Assembly: GCA_964592275.1 (NCBI GenBank)
Contig: CAZQDJ010000024.1
Span: 1-17,090, forward strand
Direction of reading: 5' to 3'
DNA length: 17,090 nucleotides
DNA from: CANNBR01 sp964592275
GTDB lineage: Bacteria; Babelota; Babeliae; Babelales; CAIQNR01
Part shown: positions 6,300 to 13,116 of the stretch, piece after piece
How positions within the stretch are numbered: the first letter of the stretch is position 1
Layout: each line of letters begins with the position of its first letter
Program-made: the position numbers and the translations under genes
Notes under the pieces: model-generated
The model's input: the letters and a program-made list of their open reading frames with translations, nothing else
What the model was told of the DNA's origin: nothing
Databases searched by the model: none

Positions 6300-8267
6300 T
6301 CAGTCTTTCACACGGGATATTGAATCATTGACTTTTATTGTAGCAGTTCTAAACAAAGACGCAATAAAGGCTTGCGAAAATGCCGTATTATTACGACTAA
6401 AAACCGTTTTTAAAATTTCTGGTTTTTTCTCTTTAAGCTCATTTTCATCGACCTCTTCAATAGCATCAAGTTTAATAACAATACCATTTTTAGGTGAGAA
6501 CAAAGCGAGCACTGCCCCTGGCCAGTCAAGACCAAAACATTCTTCTGAAAATCCAATCTCCGCCAACTCTTTTATTTGTTTTTCATCATCCATTTTAACA
6601 AACTGAGTTGTGCTTATTTTACCGCCATCAACAGGAGCAAATGTTTTGTTTTTAAGAACAATGCTTTTTGCATTTTTAACAGCTGCTTCGAGAGCCTTTG
6701 TTGCTTGGGCTTCATAATAATCAGTAGCAACTTCTGCTTTGACCGAATTAAAAGGAGTTTGTTCAGTCTTTATTTTTGCATCTAGTTGTACAATAAGACC
6801 TTTGCCGTTTAAAACGAAAGCATTCAGATCTCCCTCATTGCGTAATGCAAAAAGACGTTGTTCAATTGGATCCTGTGATTCTTTTTTTACTTGATGCATA
6901 ACGGTCTTTGTACCTTTATGAGCAGCGATAAAAGCATCACGCGCTTCTTGTGGATTTTCTTGACGCGATAATTGATTTGCTTGTCTGGTAAATTCTGACT
7001 TGAATTTTTGTTCGAGTAATATTTTTTCGATATCATTTTTTACTGCATCAAAAGTTTCAAATGTTGCATCTTTACGGGCAATACGTTGTAAAATAACAAA
7101 CCCTTTTTCAAGTTGTACTACAGGAGAAATTTCACCATCTTCTTTTAATTTAAATGCAGCTTTTTCATATTCTTTTTCATGGGTGCCGCGCTTAAAAAAA
7201 TCAACAAGTCCGCCCTTGCCAGCTGTTTTTTTATTTGAAGAGCATTCTTGTGCTAATTTTTCAAAAACAGTCGGGTCTTCTGTTAATTGACCACGTATTT
7301 TTGTTGCCTCTTCAGCTAAAGTTTTAAGCCCTTTTTCTGCAACTTCATCAAAAACAATTTCACGCACTTTTATTTGTAACGGATCTTTAACAAAACGAGT
7401 TGACTTGTTCTTACCGTAGTACGCTTCAAGTTCTCCGTTTTCAACGATTACCCCAAAGTCTTGTGGAGAAAATGTCCACAAGGTAGCATCACGTTTTTCA
7501 GGAGTCCAGTACCGTTTTGTTACTTTATTTTGCTCGTTATAAAATGCTTTTAATTGATCGTCTGTTGCGCCCTTTGTTTTTTCGCTTACCAAAAAAGTAT
7601 CTAATGAAAATGTTTGATACGAGAATTTTTTAGCTAATTTTTGCTCGGCATAAATTTGCTTGATCATGTAAGAAGGGACAAAAAATGCTGATTGGAGCAT
7701 AAGAACAGCAAACTGTTTTTTCAGTTTATCTTCAAGTTGTTTTTCAAGTGCTGGCATTTGACCAGTGCTTTTTAAAAATTCAAGAGCAGCGTAAATATCA
7801 AGGGTACCTTGTGCAGTAAATACTTCTTGAGGAAGCGTTTCACCTGCTTCTTGCATCAAAAATCGAGGATCTGCAAGACGAGCTTCTATATAGCCATGCG
7901 CAATATGAATACTCATATTTTGTGCAAATTGATCAACAAGTTCTGTATGAATTAATCGATTAACTGCACTTACCTGAGGATTTGGATTTATACCCATAAC
8001 TTTCATATAAAGATCTGCATTTTTACCGTACTGTTGACGAATAAGAGAAATCTGGCGATCCTCTTGAGCAACTGCATGTTGAAACAGTTGACGAGATATT
8101 TCTACTCCATTAACCATAGCAACGCCATCGAATTTATCTCCTTTGAAAAACTTAAAAAGTATTCCAGAAAGTCCGATACCCCCAAACATGGTTAGGAACA
8201 AAAGTCCCATAAAAATTCTACCTGCAGTTCCTTTTATAAATTTTCTCATTGATATAATGATTGCCAT
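6300..8267 (-). CDS. ppiD: PpiD/SurA-like membrane-anchored periplasmic chaperone with parvulin-fold domain
   Basis: A 655-residue protein built like PpiD. It has a basic N-terminus, one membrane helix (about 17-40), a SurA_N-type chaperone domain beginning AMVNGVEISRQLF (50-62), a parvulin-fold (PPIC) domain (about 297-398) and a further C-terminal region of about 250 residues. PpiD is anchored in the inner membrane and helps newly exported proteins fold. The PPIC domain keeps GGLVDFFKRG (352-361) and EKAAFKLKEDGEISPVV. It lacks both histidines expected in an active isomerase: the HIL position reads REIVF (302-306) and the GYHII position reads GFVIL (389-393). It is therefore probably a chaperone without isomerase activity. 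I chose the ATG at 8267, which has AAGGG ten bases upstream. Confidence 0.85.
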   Translation of the reverse strand: MAIIISMRKFIKGTAGRIFMGLLFLTMFGGIGLSGILFKFFKGDKFDGVAMVNGVEISRQLFQHAVAQEDRQISLIRQQYGKNADLYMKVMGINPNPQVSAVNRLIHTELVDQFAQNMSIHIAHGYIEARLADPRFLMQEAGETLPQEVFTAQGTLDIYAALEFLKSTGQMPALEKQLEDKLKKQFAVLMLQSAFFVPSYMIKQIYAEQKLAKKFSYQTFSLDTFLVSEKTKGATDDQLKAFYNEQNKVTKRYWTPEKRDATLWTFSPQDFGVIVENGELEAYYGKNKSTRFVKDPLQIKVREIVFDEVAEKGLKTLAEEATKIRGQLTEDPTVFEKLAQECSSNKKTAGKGGLVDFFKRGTHEKEYEKAAFKLKEDGEISPVVQLEKGFVILQRIARKDATFETFDAVKNDIEKILLEQKFKSEFTRQANQLSRQENPQEARDAFIAAHKGTKTVMHQVKKESQDPIEQRLFALRNEGDLNAFVLNGKGLIVQLDAKIKTEQTPFNSVKAEVATDYYEAQATKALEAAVKNAKSIVLKNKTFAPVDGGKISTTQFVKMDDEKQIKELAEIGFSEECFGLDWPGAVLALFSPKNGIVIKLDAIEEVDENELKEKKPEILKTVFSRNNTAFSQAFIASLFRTATIKVNDSISRVKD

Positions 8268-8272
8268 GGCTG

Positions 8273-8974
8273 TTAACCCTTTCTTTTTTCGATGATCTCT
8301 ACTTTTTTAATGTGTTCTTTTTTTTGAATGACGCTTGTTATTTTTTGTAGATCTTCTTTTTTTTCAAATTCACCTGTCACTACTTGGTACCAGGTAACGG
8401 CTTTTCCTTTTTGTGTTTTACTTGCTCGTTTTTGAATTGTTGCTTGAGGATCGATTATTTTTATTCGTTCTGCAAATTCTGTTGCAGCTGATAGTGTACC
8501 AAACCCTGCAAGAGGGGCAACAAACACTGTGGTAGATTGTACCGTTTGTAAAATTGGTATTTGTAGGGGCGCCTTCTCTTCAGATTCTGTCGCTTGTTTA
8601 CTATTATTGATTGGCTCTTCTATTTCTATAACTTCTTCTTGATCGTCAGTTCCATTAGTATCTTCTGATCCATTAGATTCATTGATATCTTCTTGTTCTT
8701 GTTCGAATTCACTAATGTCTCGATCATTCATAGTATAGAGAGCATAATTTATACGATCAGCAAATGATTCTTCTTCTATTTTTGCAACAAAGCGCTGAAG
8801 TGCTCTTCTATGTCCCCAAAAATAACCAAGAATAAAGCATAAAAATCCAAAAATAAGAATTCCTGAAACAATCCAACTTGTTTGACGATTAGGGATAAAA
8901 AGTCCAATTTCCCCTTCTTCTCGTTGTGTAAGAATCCCAAAGGACTGTTGCAACGTAGTTAACCATTTTTTCAT
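8273..8974 (-). CDS. Single-pass membrane protein with C-terminal SPOR domain
   Basis: A 233-residue protein with a short cytoplasmic N-terminus, one membrane helix (about 33-55, WIVSGILIFGFLCFILGYFWG), and a long acidic, low-complexity linker rich in Glu, Asp, Asn and Ser (about 85-135). The C-terminal domain (about 148-228) has SPOR-like features: a first strand TVFVAPLAGFGTLSAATEFAERI, then WYQVVTGEFEKKEDLQKITSVI. SPOR domains bind denuded glycan strands of septal peptidoglycan, and the layout resembles FtsN or DedD. The start overlaps the miaA stop by four bases (ATGA), and it lies five bases before ppiD. The fold call is by pattern only; a specific division role is inferred from the domain. 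Confidence 0.78.
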   Translation of the reverse strand: MKKWLTTLQQSFGILTQREEGEIGLFIPNRQTSWIVSGILIFGFLCFILGYFWGHRRALQRFVAKIEEESFADRINYALYTMNDRDISEFEQEQEDINESNGSEDTNGTDDQEEVIEIEEPINNSKQATESEEKAPLQIPILQTVQSTTVFVAPLAGFGTLSAATEFAERIKIIDPQATIQKRASKTQKGKAVTWYQVVTGEFEKKEDLQKITSVIQKKEHIKKVEIIEKRKG

Positions 8975-9939
8975 GGATTATTCCTTTTTACAGTTTTGAG
9001 AAACTCAAGAATTATGTTTTTGTAGGCATTGAGTGATTCTTGCGTATCGCTCATCAACACTTCTTTGAGCATGCTTGATGCATTGACATGAGGCGCGAGG
9101 GCTTTTTGCAACATTCTCCAAAACGTTATTTGTCGTTTTGCATAATGGCGAGTTTTTTGTGCAATTGTTTTTACTACTATTTCATATTCGTACGCATCAG
9201 GATGTTCAAGTGCTGCAAGGATGATATCATATCCTATTAACTTTTTGTGTTTTAAGAAAGGTGCCCATAAACTTTTTTGCAAATCAGAAACCTCATCTAT
9301 CCATCCTTCACGTAACATTTTTTCGGTTCGCTCATTAATGCGTTGATAAAGTTCTTCTTTTTCTCGCGAAAGACATAACAACAGAAAAGGAACGCCAAGA
9401 TCTTCGTAAGTTGGTTGTAATGATGTTATTGATCTTTCTATCGAAGCAAGAGTTAAAGAACGTTCAATACGATACCGATCATTAGGATGGAGCACTTGTG
9501 CTCTTTCAGGATCGATTGTTTGTAGCTGATGCCAGAGTTCTTTGGTTGTTTCATTTTTAAATTTTTCATCAGTTCCGGTAAGAGCAGTTGTTTCTTTTGA
9601 GGGAGGGAAAAAGAGTGATTTTATATAAAATCCTGAACCACCTACTACAACTGGTAGGGATCCTCTTGCCCAAATTTCTTCACAAAGAGTAAGAAGTGCT
9701 TTTTTATATTCAACAACAGTGTAGTCGCGTGGTTCATCTATAATATCAAAAAGGTGATGCGGAACTACTTCATTTTTCCAATCTGGTTTTGCAGTTCCAA
9801 TGGAAAGTGGTGTATAGAATTGCCCAACATCGCAATTAACGATTTCTATGGGAAGGTCCTGTGCTAACGCAAGAGCATAATCGGATTTTCCCACTGCAGT
9901 AGGCCCGTAGACAAAGATGATTGATTTATGTTTGTGCAT
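8971..9939 (-). CDS. miaA: tRNA dimethylallyltransferase MiaA
   Basis: A 322-residue MiaA that adds a dimethylallyl group to A37 of tRNAs reading codons that begin with U. Seen in order: P-loop GPTAVGKS (12-19), NCDVGQFYTPLSIGTAKPD (35-53), VVVGGSGFYIKSL (97-109), LHPNDRYRIERSL, and the C-terminal QKTRHYAKRQITFWR. The position usually held by Ser in the DSxQ-type motif is Val. The open frame reaches 10026, but the ATG at 9939 fits the family better: the P-loop then begins at residue 12, and the upstream start would sit against a terminator hairpin with no ribosome site and would precede the candidate promoter's start point. It is the first gene of the long minus-strand operon. Confidence 0.95.
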   Translation of the reverse strand: MHKHKSIIFVYGPTAVGKSDYALALAQDLPIEIVNCDVGQFYTPLSIGTAKPDWKNEVVPHHLFDIIDEPRDYTVVEYKKALLTLCEEIWARGSLPVVVGGSGFYIKSLFFPPSKETTALTGTDEKFKNETTKELWHQLQTIDPERAQVLHPNDRYRIERSLTLASIERSITSLQPTYEDLGVPFLLLCLSREKEELYQRINERTEKMLREGWIDEVSDLQKSLWAPFLKHKKLIGYDIILAALEHPDAYEYEIVVKTIAQKTRHYAKRQITFWRMLQKALAPHVNASSMLKEVLMSDTQESLNAYKNIILEFLKTVKRNNP

Positions 9940-9982
9940 ATACAACTGCCTGAAGTTAAAATGCTTTACCATTATTAAGAAT

Positions 9983-10011
9983 AGTCTACCGGCATGTTGC
10001 TTTTCATTCAA
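9983..10011 (-). promoter_or_regulatory. Candidate promoter of the miaA operon
   Basis: On the minus strand, TTGAAT (plus positions 10006-10011) and TAGACT (9983-9988) are separated by exactly 17 bases. Each matches the sigma-70 consensus at four of six positions. The start point would be near 9976, giving a leader of about 37 bases to the miaA ATG at 9939. It lies directly after the carD terminator, where a new transcription unit is expected. Confidence 0.45.
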
Positions 10012-10029
10012 ATCTTTGTGCTTCATAGT

Positions 10030-10083
10030 GTGAGTAAAAAAATAAGCTGTTGCTTTTTTTCAACGGCTTATTTTTTTACTCAC
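10030..10083 (-). terminator. Long hairpin terminator after carD (symmetric, may act on both strands)
   Basis: GTGAGTAAAAAAATAAGC (10030-10047) pairs perfectly with its reverse complement at 10066-10083. Inside, GTTG (10049-10052) pairs with CAAC (10061-10064) around an eight-base loop, giving about 23 paired positions with one T/G contact. The A/T runs lie inside the stem, so either strand ends in a T-run. It begins eleven bases past the carD stop. Confidence 0.8.
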
Positions 10084-10094
10084 TAATGTAAAAG

Positions 10095-10634
10095 TTATCG
10101 TTCAAGCAAAGTTGTTTTTGATGAATTCATAATCATAGAAGGAACAAGGTATGATCGTAAACGCTCAATTGCCTTATCTTCATCAAGCCTTTCAGCAGCA
10201 GAAATTTCTTCAACGAGAAGATTTTCTGTTTTTAATAAAAGACTTTTTTCGCCAAATGAAAGTTCTTTGAAACGAGATATATGTTTAAGGTCACGATAAA
10301 TATCAGAAATATCTTTCAAAGATCCAGTACGTAGCTTTGATTGATAATCTTTATTCCTTTTATTCCAATTACTTGCTCCGGATTCAAGAAACTTAAGATG
10401 TCGTGCAGGTTGTCCTAATGTTTCCAACATAGTTGATATAGAAGTGCTTGAGCTGAGAGCTCGAACCCCAACCTCTTCTATTTTGTTGCGAGGAACCATG
10501 ATAGTCATATCTTTATTTTGGAATTTCAGTTCGTAAAACGCCATTAACTGACCGCCAACATTTCTTTCGAAAACGCGACAAATTAAAGCGACTCCGTGTC
10601 CTGGGTATACTACTTTATCGTTGAGCGAGAACAT
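10095..10634 (-). CDS. carD: CarD/CdnL-family transcription regulator
   Basis: A 179-residue CarD-type protein that binds the RNA polymerase beta subunit and stabilises open promoter complexes. The N-terminal RNAP-interaction domain (about 1-55) contains DKVVYPGHGVALICRV and FYELKFQNKDMTIMVP. The helical C-terminal domain carries SNWNKRNKDY with a conserved Trp at 90, the residue that wedges at the upstream edge of the -10 element in CarD proteins. DIYRDLKHISRFKELSFGEK follows, as in the family. The frame extends to 10715, but ATG at 10634 matches the usual N-terminus (MFSLNDKVVYPG) and has AAGGG with suitable spacing. It is monocistronic, with its own promoter and terminator. Confidence 0.95.
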   Translation of the reverse strand: MFSLNDKVVYPGHGVALICRVFERNVGGQLMAFYELKFQNKDMTIMVPRNKIEEVGVRALSSSTSISTMLETLGQPARHLKFLESGASNWNKRNKDYQSKLRTGSLKDISDIYRDLKHISRFKELSFGEKSLLLKTENLLVEEISAAERLDEDKAIERLRSYLVPSMIMNSSKTTLLER

Positions 10635-10695
10635 AGGTGATCCCTTTCTCAGAGATACCTCTACCAAGATTTGAGCAAAGCTCATGCATTGGAGA

Positions 10696-10704
10696 AGTAT
10701 ATCA
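10696..10704 (-). promoter_or_regulatory. Extended -10 promoter element for carD
   Basis: On the minus strand the sequence TGATATACT forms an extended -10 element (TGn plus TATACT, hexamer at 10696-10701). No good -35 is visible at 16-18 bases, which is common with extended -10 promoters. The transcript would start near 10689 and leave about 55 bases of leader before the carD ATG. Confidence 0.5.
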
Positions 10705-10819
10705 TAATGATACAATTATTTCACTTCCGATTCTTTTCGGTTACTGTGAGCGTTTATGTTAGATACGCCCTCTTACATATTGATGAGTCATAAAGTAAAT
10801 GTAGATTTGATAAATGTAA

Positions 10820-10828
10820 TGTTATACT
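10820..10828 (+). promoter_or_regulatory. Extended -10 promoter element for the first membrane-protein gene
   Basis: TGTTATACT carries a TGn extension directly before TATACT (10823-10828), the same hexamer as on the divergent carD side. The -35 region is weak: TTGATA at 10807 is too close. The start would be near 10835, 36 bases before the ATG at 10871. Confidence 0.45.
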
Positions 10829-10870
10829 CAGGATCATGTACATACTCCTTTTTTAAACCGAGGATCAATC

Positions 10871-12226
10871 ATGCAAAAAGATGTCCGCAGTGTAGCAAGT
10901 TGCGATGTGCCAGGTAAACAAACAGAAGAACAATTTTTTGAAAGCTATAAAAAACGATTTTTTTCAGCAGTAAAGTGGAATACTTTTGAATCATTTTGTT
11001 ACCAGTTTATTTTTGTAATTCATCAAATTGGATTGTTCACTTATTGCGATAGAGCACTGTATGGAAAAATGGGAGCACTTTTTTCTACTTGTTATGTAAT
11101 TGTTACTTTATTAGTTTCTGGATTTGATGGTGGACTTCTTCCTTTTTTCAAAGAATTTATTCTTAACAAACAATCATTCAGAGTTTTTTTATTCAAATAT
11201 GTTGGATTACAATTTGTAGGGATGACGGTAGGTGCTTATGCTCTCTTATTATTCTTTTTTTTAACTCGCTTATCTGTTCATAACTCTTTTGTCATTGGTT
11301 TTTTACTTACAACTTTTATTGTGAGTGAGGGAATTAAAAAAATTTTAAAACAACTTTTATACCTTTCTTTTTGCAATCGCCAAACTGCTGTCTATGAAGT
11401 TTTTCAAATGATTGCCTACGTTCTAACCGTATGGGGTTGCTATTGGTCTGGCTATGCTTTTTCTATAGAATTATTTTTAATACCATTCATAGTTTATTCA
11501 TTAAGTTTTAGTTTTTTTTGTTTGATAACACTTTTTTACTATTATCAGTCACTCCCTTTACAGTTTTCTTTTCCCACTTTTCCATCGGTGCGAACATTTT
11601 TTGTCATACGGTTTTCTGTGTTAGTAAATCAAATGAGCCGTGTTCTTTTTTCTAGCAATTTTTTAATTCCTCTTTTTGCTTTGCATGGAGGATTCCAAGA
11701 AGCAGGAGTTTTAACTTTTGCTAACTATCTCACTCACGCCTGTATCTCTTTATTTCAAAAGAGTACATTAGCTCCTACAGAAGCGCTTTTTAGTCGAGTG
11801 AAACAATTTTCATTAGTCGTACATTACAGAGCATTACTACTTGTGCTCTCTTTATTTTCATTTTTTGCTACCATTATTGGGCTTTTTGTTTTTTTTAATG
11901 GACGAACATGTGCAGAAAAATTTGGATGCAAATCACTTGATCATTTAACGTGGACAGTGATGATTTTCTTTTTCTTTATTCACCTTCTTGAGAGCATGTT
12001 TGCGTTATATGAAAAATTCTTTCTTATGCAAGAACGAGTAAAGCTTTTAGCCTTTGGAAACGTATTTACTTGCCTTATATGCTATCTACTTTTTTTATAC
12101 AAACTTCCTTTTTTCATACTGATTATCTCTTGTATTTTTATACGTTTTTCCTTTTTTCTTCTTCTTTCTTTTATCATATATAACTTAAAAGTTGCTCCTA
12201 AAGCCATTATTCAAAGCAAAAAATAA
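10871..12226 (+). CDS. Multi-pass membrane protein, MOP/Wzx-like flippase candidate (paralogue A)
   Basis: A 451-residue, strongly hydrophobic protein with about twelve membrane helices after a polar N-terminus of roughly 30 residues. The pattern resembles the MOP flippase superfamily (Wzx, MATE): an early segment with GALFSTCYVIVTLLVSGFDGGLLPFFKEF, where a Gly-rich turn ends the second helix, and a midpoint domain start (RFSVLVNQMSRVLFSSNFLIPLF). It shows local similarity to the second membrane protein at 13117-14484: RFF-x-A and WN near the start, F-VSEG in the fourth or fifth helix, and NFL-x-P in the second half. The start has GAGGA at a good distance. Function (export of a lipid-linked sugar or other polymer) is inferred only from fold-like features; no glycosyltransferase genes are in view. 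Confidence 0.6.
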   Translation: MQKDVRSVASCDVPGKQTEEQFFESYKKRFFSAVKWNTFESFCYQFIFVIHQIGLFTYCDRALYGKMGALFSTCYVIVTLLVSGFDGGLLPFFKEFILNKQSFRVFLFKYVGLQFVGMTVGAYALLLFFFLTRLSVHNSFVIGFLLTTFIVSEGIKKILKQLLYLSFCNRQTAVYEVFQMIAYVLTVWGCYWSGYAFSIELFLIPFIVYSLSFSFFCLITLFYYYQSLPLQFSFPTFPSVRTFFVIRFSVLVNQMSRVLFSSNFLIPLFALHGGFQEAGVLTFANYLTHACISLFQKSTLAPTEALFSRVKQFSLVVHYRALLLVLSLFSFFATIIGLFVFFNGRTCAEKFGCKSLDHLTWTVMIFFFFIHLLESMFALYEKFFLMQERVKLLAFGNVFTCLICYLLFLYKLPFFILIISCIFIRFSFFLLLSFIIYNLKVAPKAIIQSKK

Positions 12227-12308
12227 ACAACTTTCAAGGTTTTATTTTTTTGATATGAGCAATGCATTTGATTGAAATTTAAAAAAACGTTCGTTATTTT
12301 TCGTTTTT

Positions 12309-12324
12309 AATCAATCGATTGATT
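12309..12324. repeat. Perfect 16-bp palindrome
   Basis: AATCAATCGATTGATT reads the same on both strands without a central gap. It lies about 85 bases past the end of the upstream gene and 365 before the next start, so it is not clearly tied to a promoter. Its form is that of a dimeric regulator site, but chance cannot be excluded in AT-rich sequence. Confidence 0.5.
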
Positions 12325-12606
12325 CAGGGCTGCTCTTTGAGTACTGTTATTATAAAAATGTATTATTTCTTTTTTTTAAAAGATTCCCTTACTGCCTCGC
12401 TTGAAATTATACATAACGGATTATGACATTACATATTAAGTTTCGCCGTGACTTTGTTCTCTTGGGATGACAGTAAAGGTAAGTAAAGAAATTGTGTTAT
12501 TTCCAGTGAAGAATCTTTGAGGGAAAAAAGGACACACATTAGCTTTTTAAATTATCGGACAATTGCTTTCTTTTAGTTATATCTTTTGTCTTAATCAAGG
12601 AAAAGA

Positions 12607-12635
12607 TTTACAAGCAAAACAGCGATGGTTATGCT
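12607..12635 (+). promoter_or_regulatory. Candidate promoter for the small exported protein gene
   Basis: TTTACA (12607-12612, five of six matches to the -35 consensus) and TATGCT (12630-12635, four of six to the -10 consensus) are separated by 17 bases. Transcription would start near 12642, with a 47-base leader to the ATG at 12689. Confidence 0.45.
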
Positions 12636-12650
12636 AGATCTACTGTTTTG
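12615..12650. promoter_or_regulatory. Inverted repeat bracketing the promoter -10 (operator-like)
   Basis: CAAAACAG (12615-12622) and CTGTTTTG (12643-12650) are perfect inverted 8-mers with a 20-base gap. One arm lies in the spacer of the candidate promoter and the other at its start point. A bound dimer would cover the -10 element. It could also form a hairpin at the RNA 5' end if transcription began further upstream. Confidence 0.4.
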
Positions 12651-12688
12651 AACTTTTAAAGTTTGTCTGTTATTCAAAGGAGAATCTC

Positions 12689-13084
12689 ATGGAACATAGC
12701 TTGCATAGCGTTCACAAAAAAAGTGTTATTTTTGTAACTGTCTTTCTATCTTTTTTTCTTATTTTTCAAAAGACGGCACCTCTTTCTACTCCTGTAGTTG
12801 CCTATAATTTTCCGATTGCGCAACAAGCATTTAAAAAATTATACTCAGCGGATCTTTCTGTGTCAGATGCAAAAACTCAGCCTTGGTTCGAATCATATGA
12901 AACTTTATATATAAAATTAAATCTTCTTGAAAACTCTGATCCTGCCATTTTAACGCCAACACAACTTACCGATCTTCTTAATCAACTAGTACAAAAGGAA
13001 CTTTCTGTTGATACTGTTATCGCACAATTTCAAGCAGCACAAATTGCTTTAAAGAGAACGGCTGATTCAGTTTTTTCTTCTTAA
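12689..13084 (+). CDS. Small exported or membrane-anchored protein of unknown function
   Basis: A 131-residue protein I do not recognise. A basic N-terminus (HSVHKK) is followed by a hydrophobic stretch (about 13-29, VIFVTVFLSFFLIFQ) that would act as a signal peptide or membrane anchor. There is no lipobox cysteine. The remainder is polar and probably helical, with a leucine-rich region (LTPTQLTDLLNQLVQKELSV) near the C-terminus. There is no enzyme motif and no cysteine. Translation signals are the best in the region: AAAGGAG at six bases before the ATG. The next gene, a membrane protein, begins 32 bases after its stop, so the two are probably one transcript. A role as a partner of that protein is only a guess from position. 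Confidence 0.7.
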   Translation: MEHSLHSVHKKSVIFVTVFLSFFLIFQKTAPLSTPVVAYNFPIAQQAFKKLYSADLSVSDAKTQPWFESYETLYIKLNLLENSDPAILTPTQLTDLLNQLVQKELSVDTVIAQFQAAQIALKRTADSVFSS

Positions 13085-13116
13085 CCAAAACAAATTTTTA
13101 GGGCATTACAATAATC

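Larger units (their letters stand above)
12227..12688. other. 462-bp AT-rich intergenic region with palindromes and a candidate promoter
   Basis: No convincing ORF, tRNA or other RNA gene is visible. It opens with an A/T-only inverted repeat (AAAAAATAAA near 12218-12229 against TTTATTTTTT near 12242), which could be a weak terminator for the first membrane-protein gene. It also holds a 16-base perfect palindrome (12309-12324), a stretch at about 12440-12473 that recalls the palindrome at the window start, and a promoter with an overlapping inverted repeat just before the next gene. Confidence 0.5.

Noticed and set aside
9940..10026. Longer N-terminus of MiaA starting at 10026
   Set aside because: No ribosome site, it abuts the terminator hairpin, lies partly upstream of the candidate promoter, and the added residues do not resemble MiaA.
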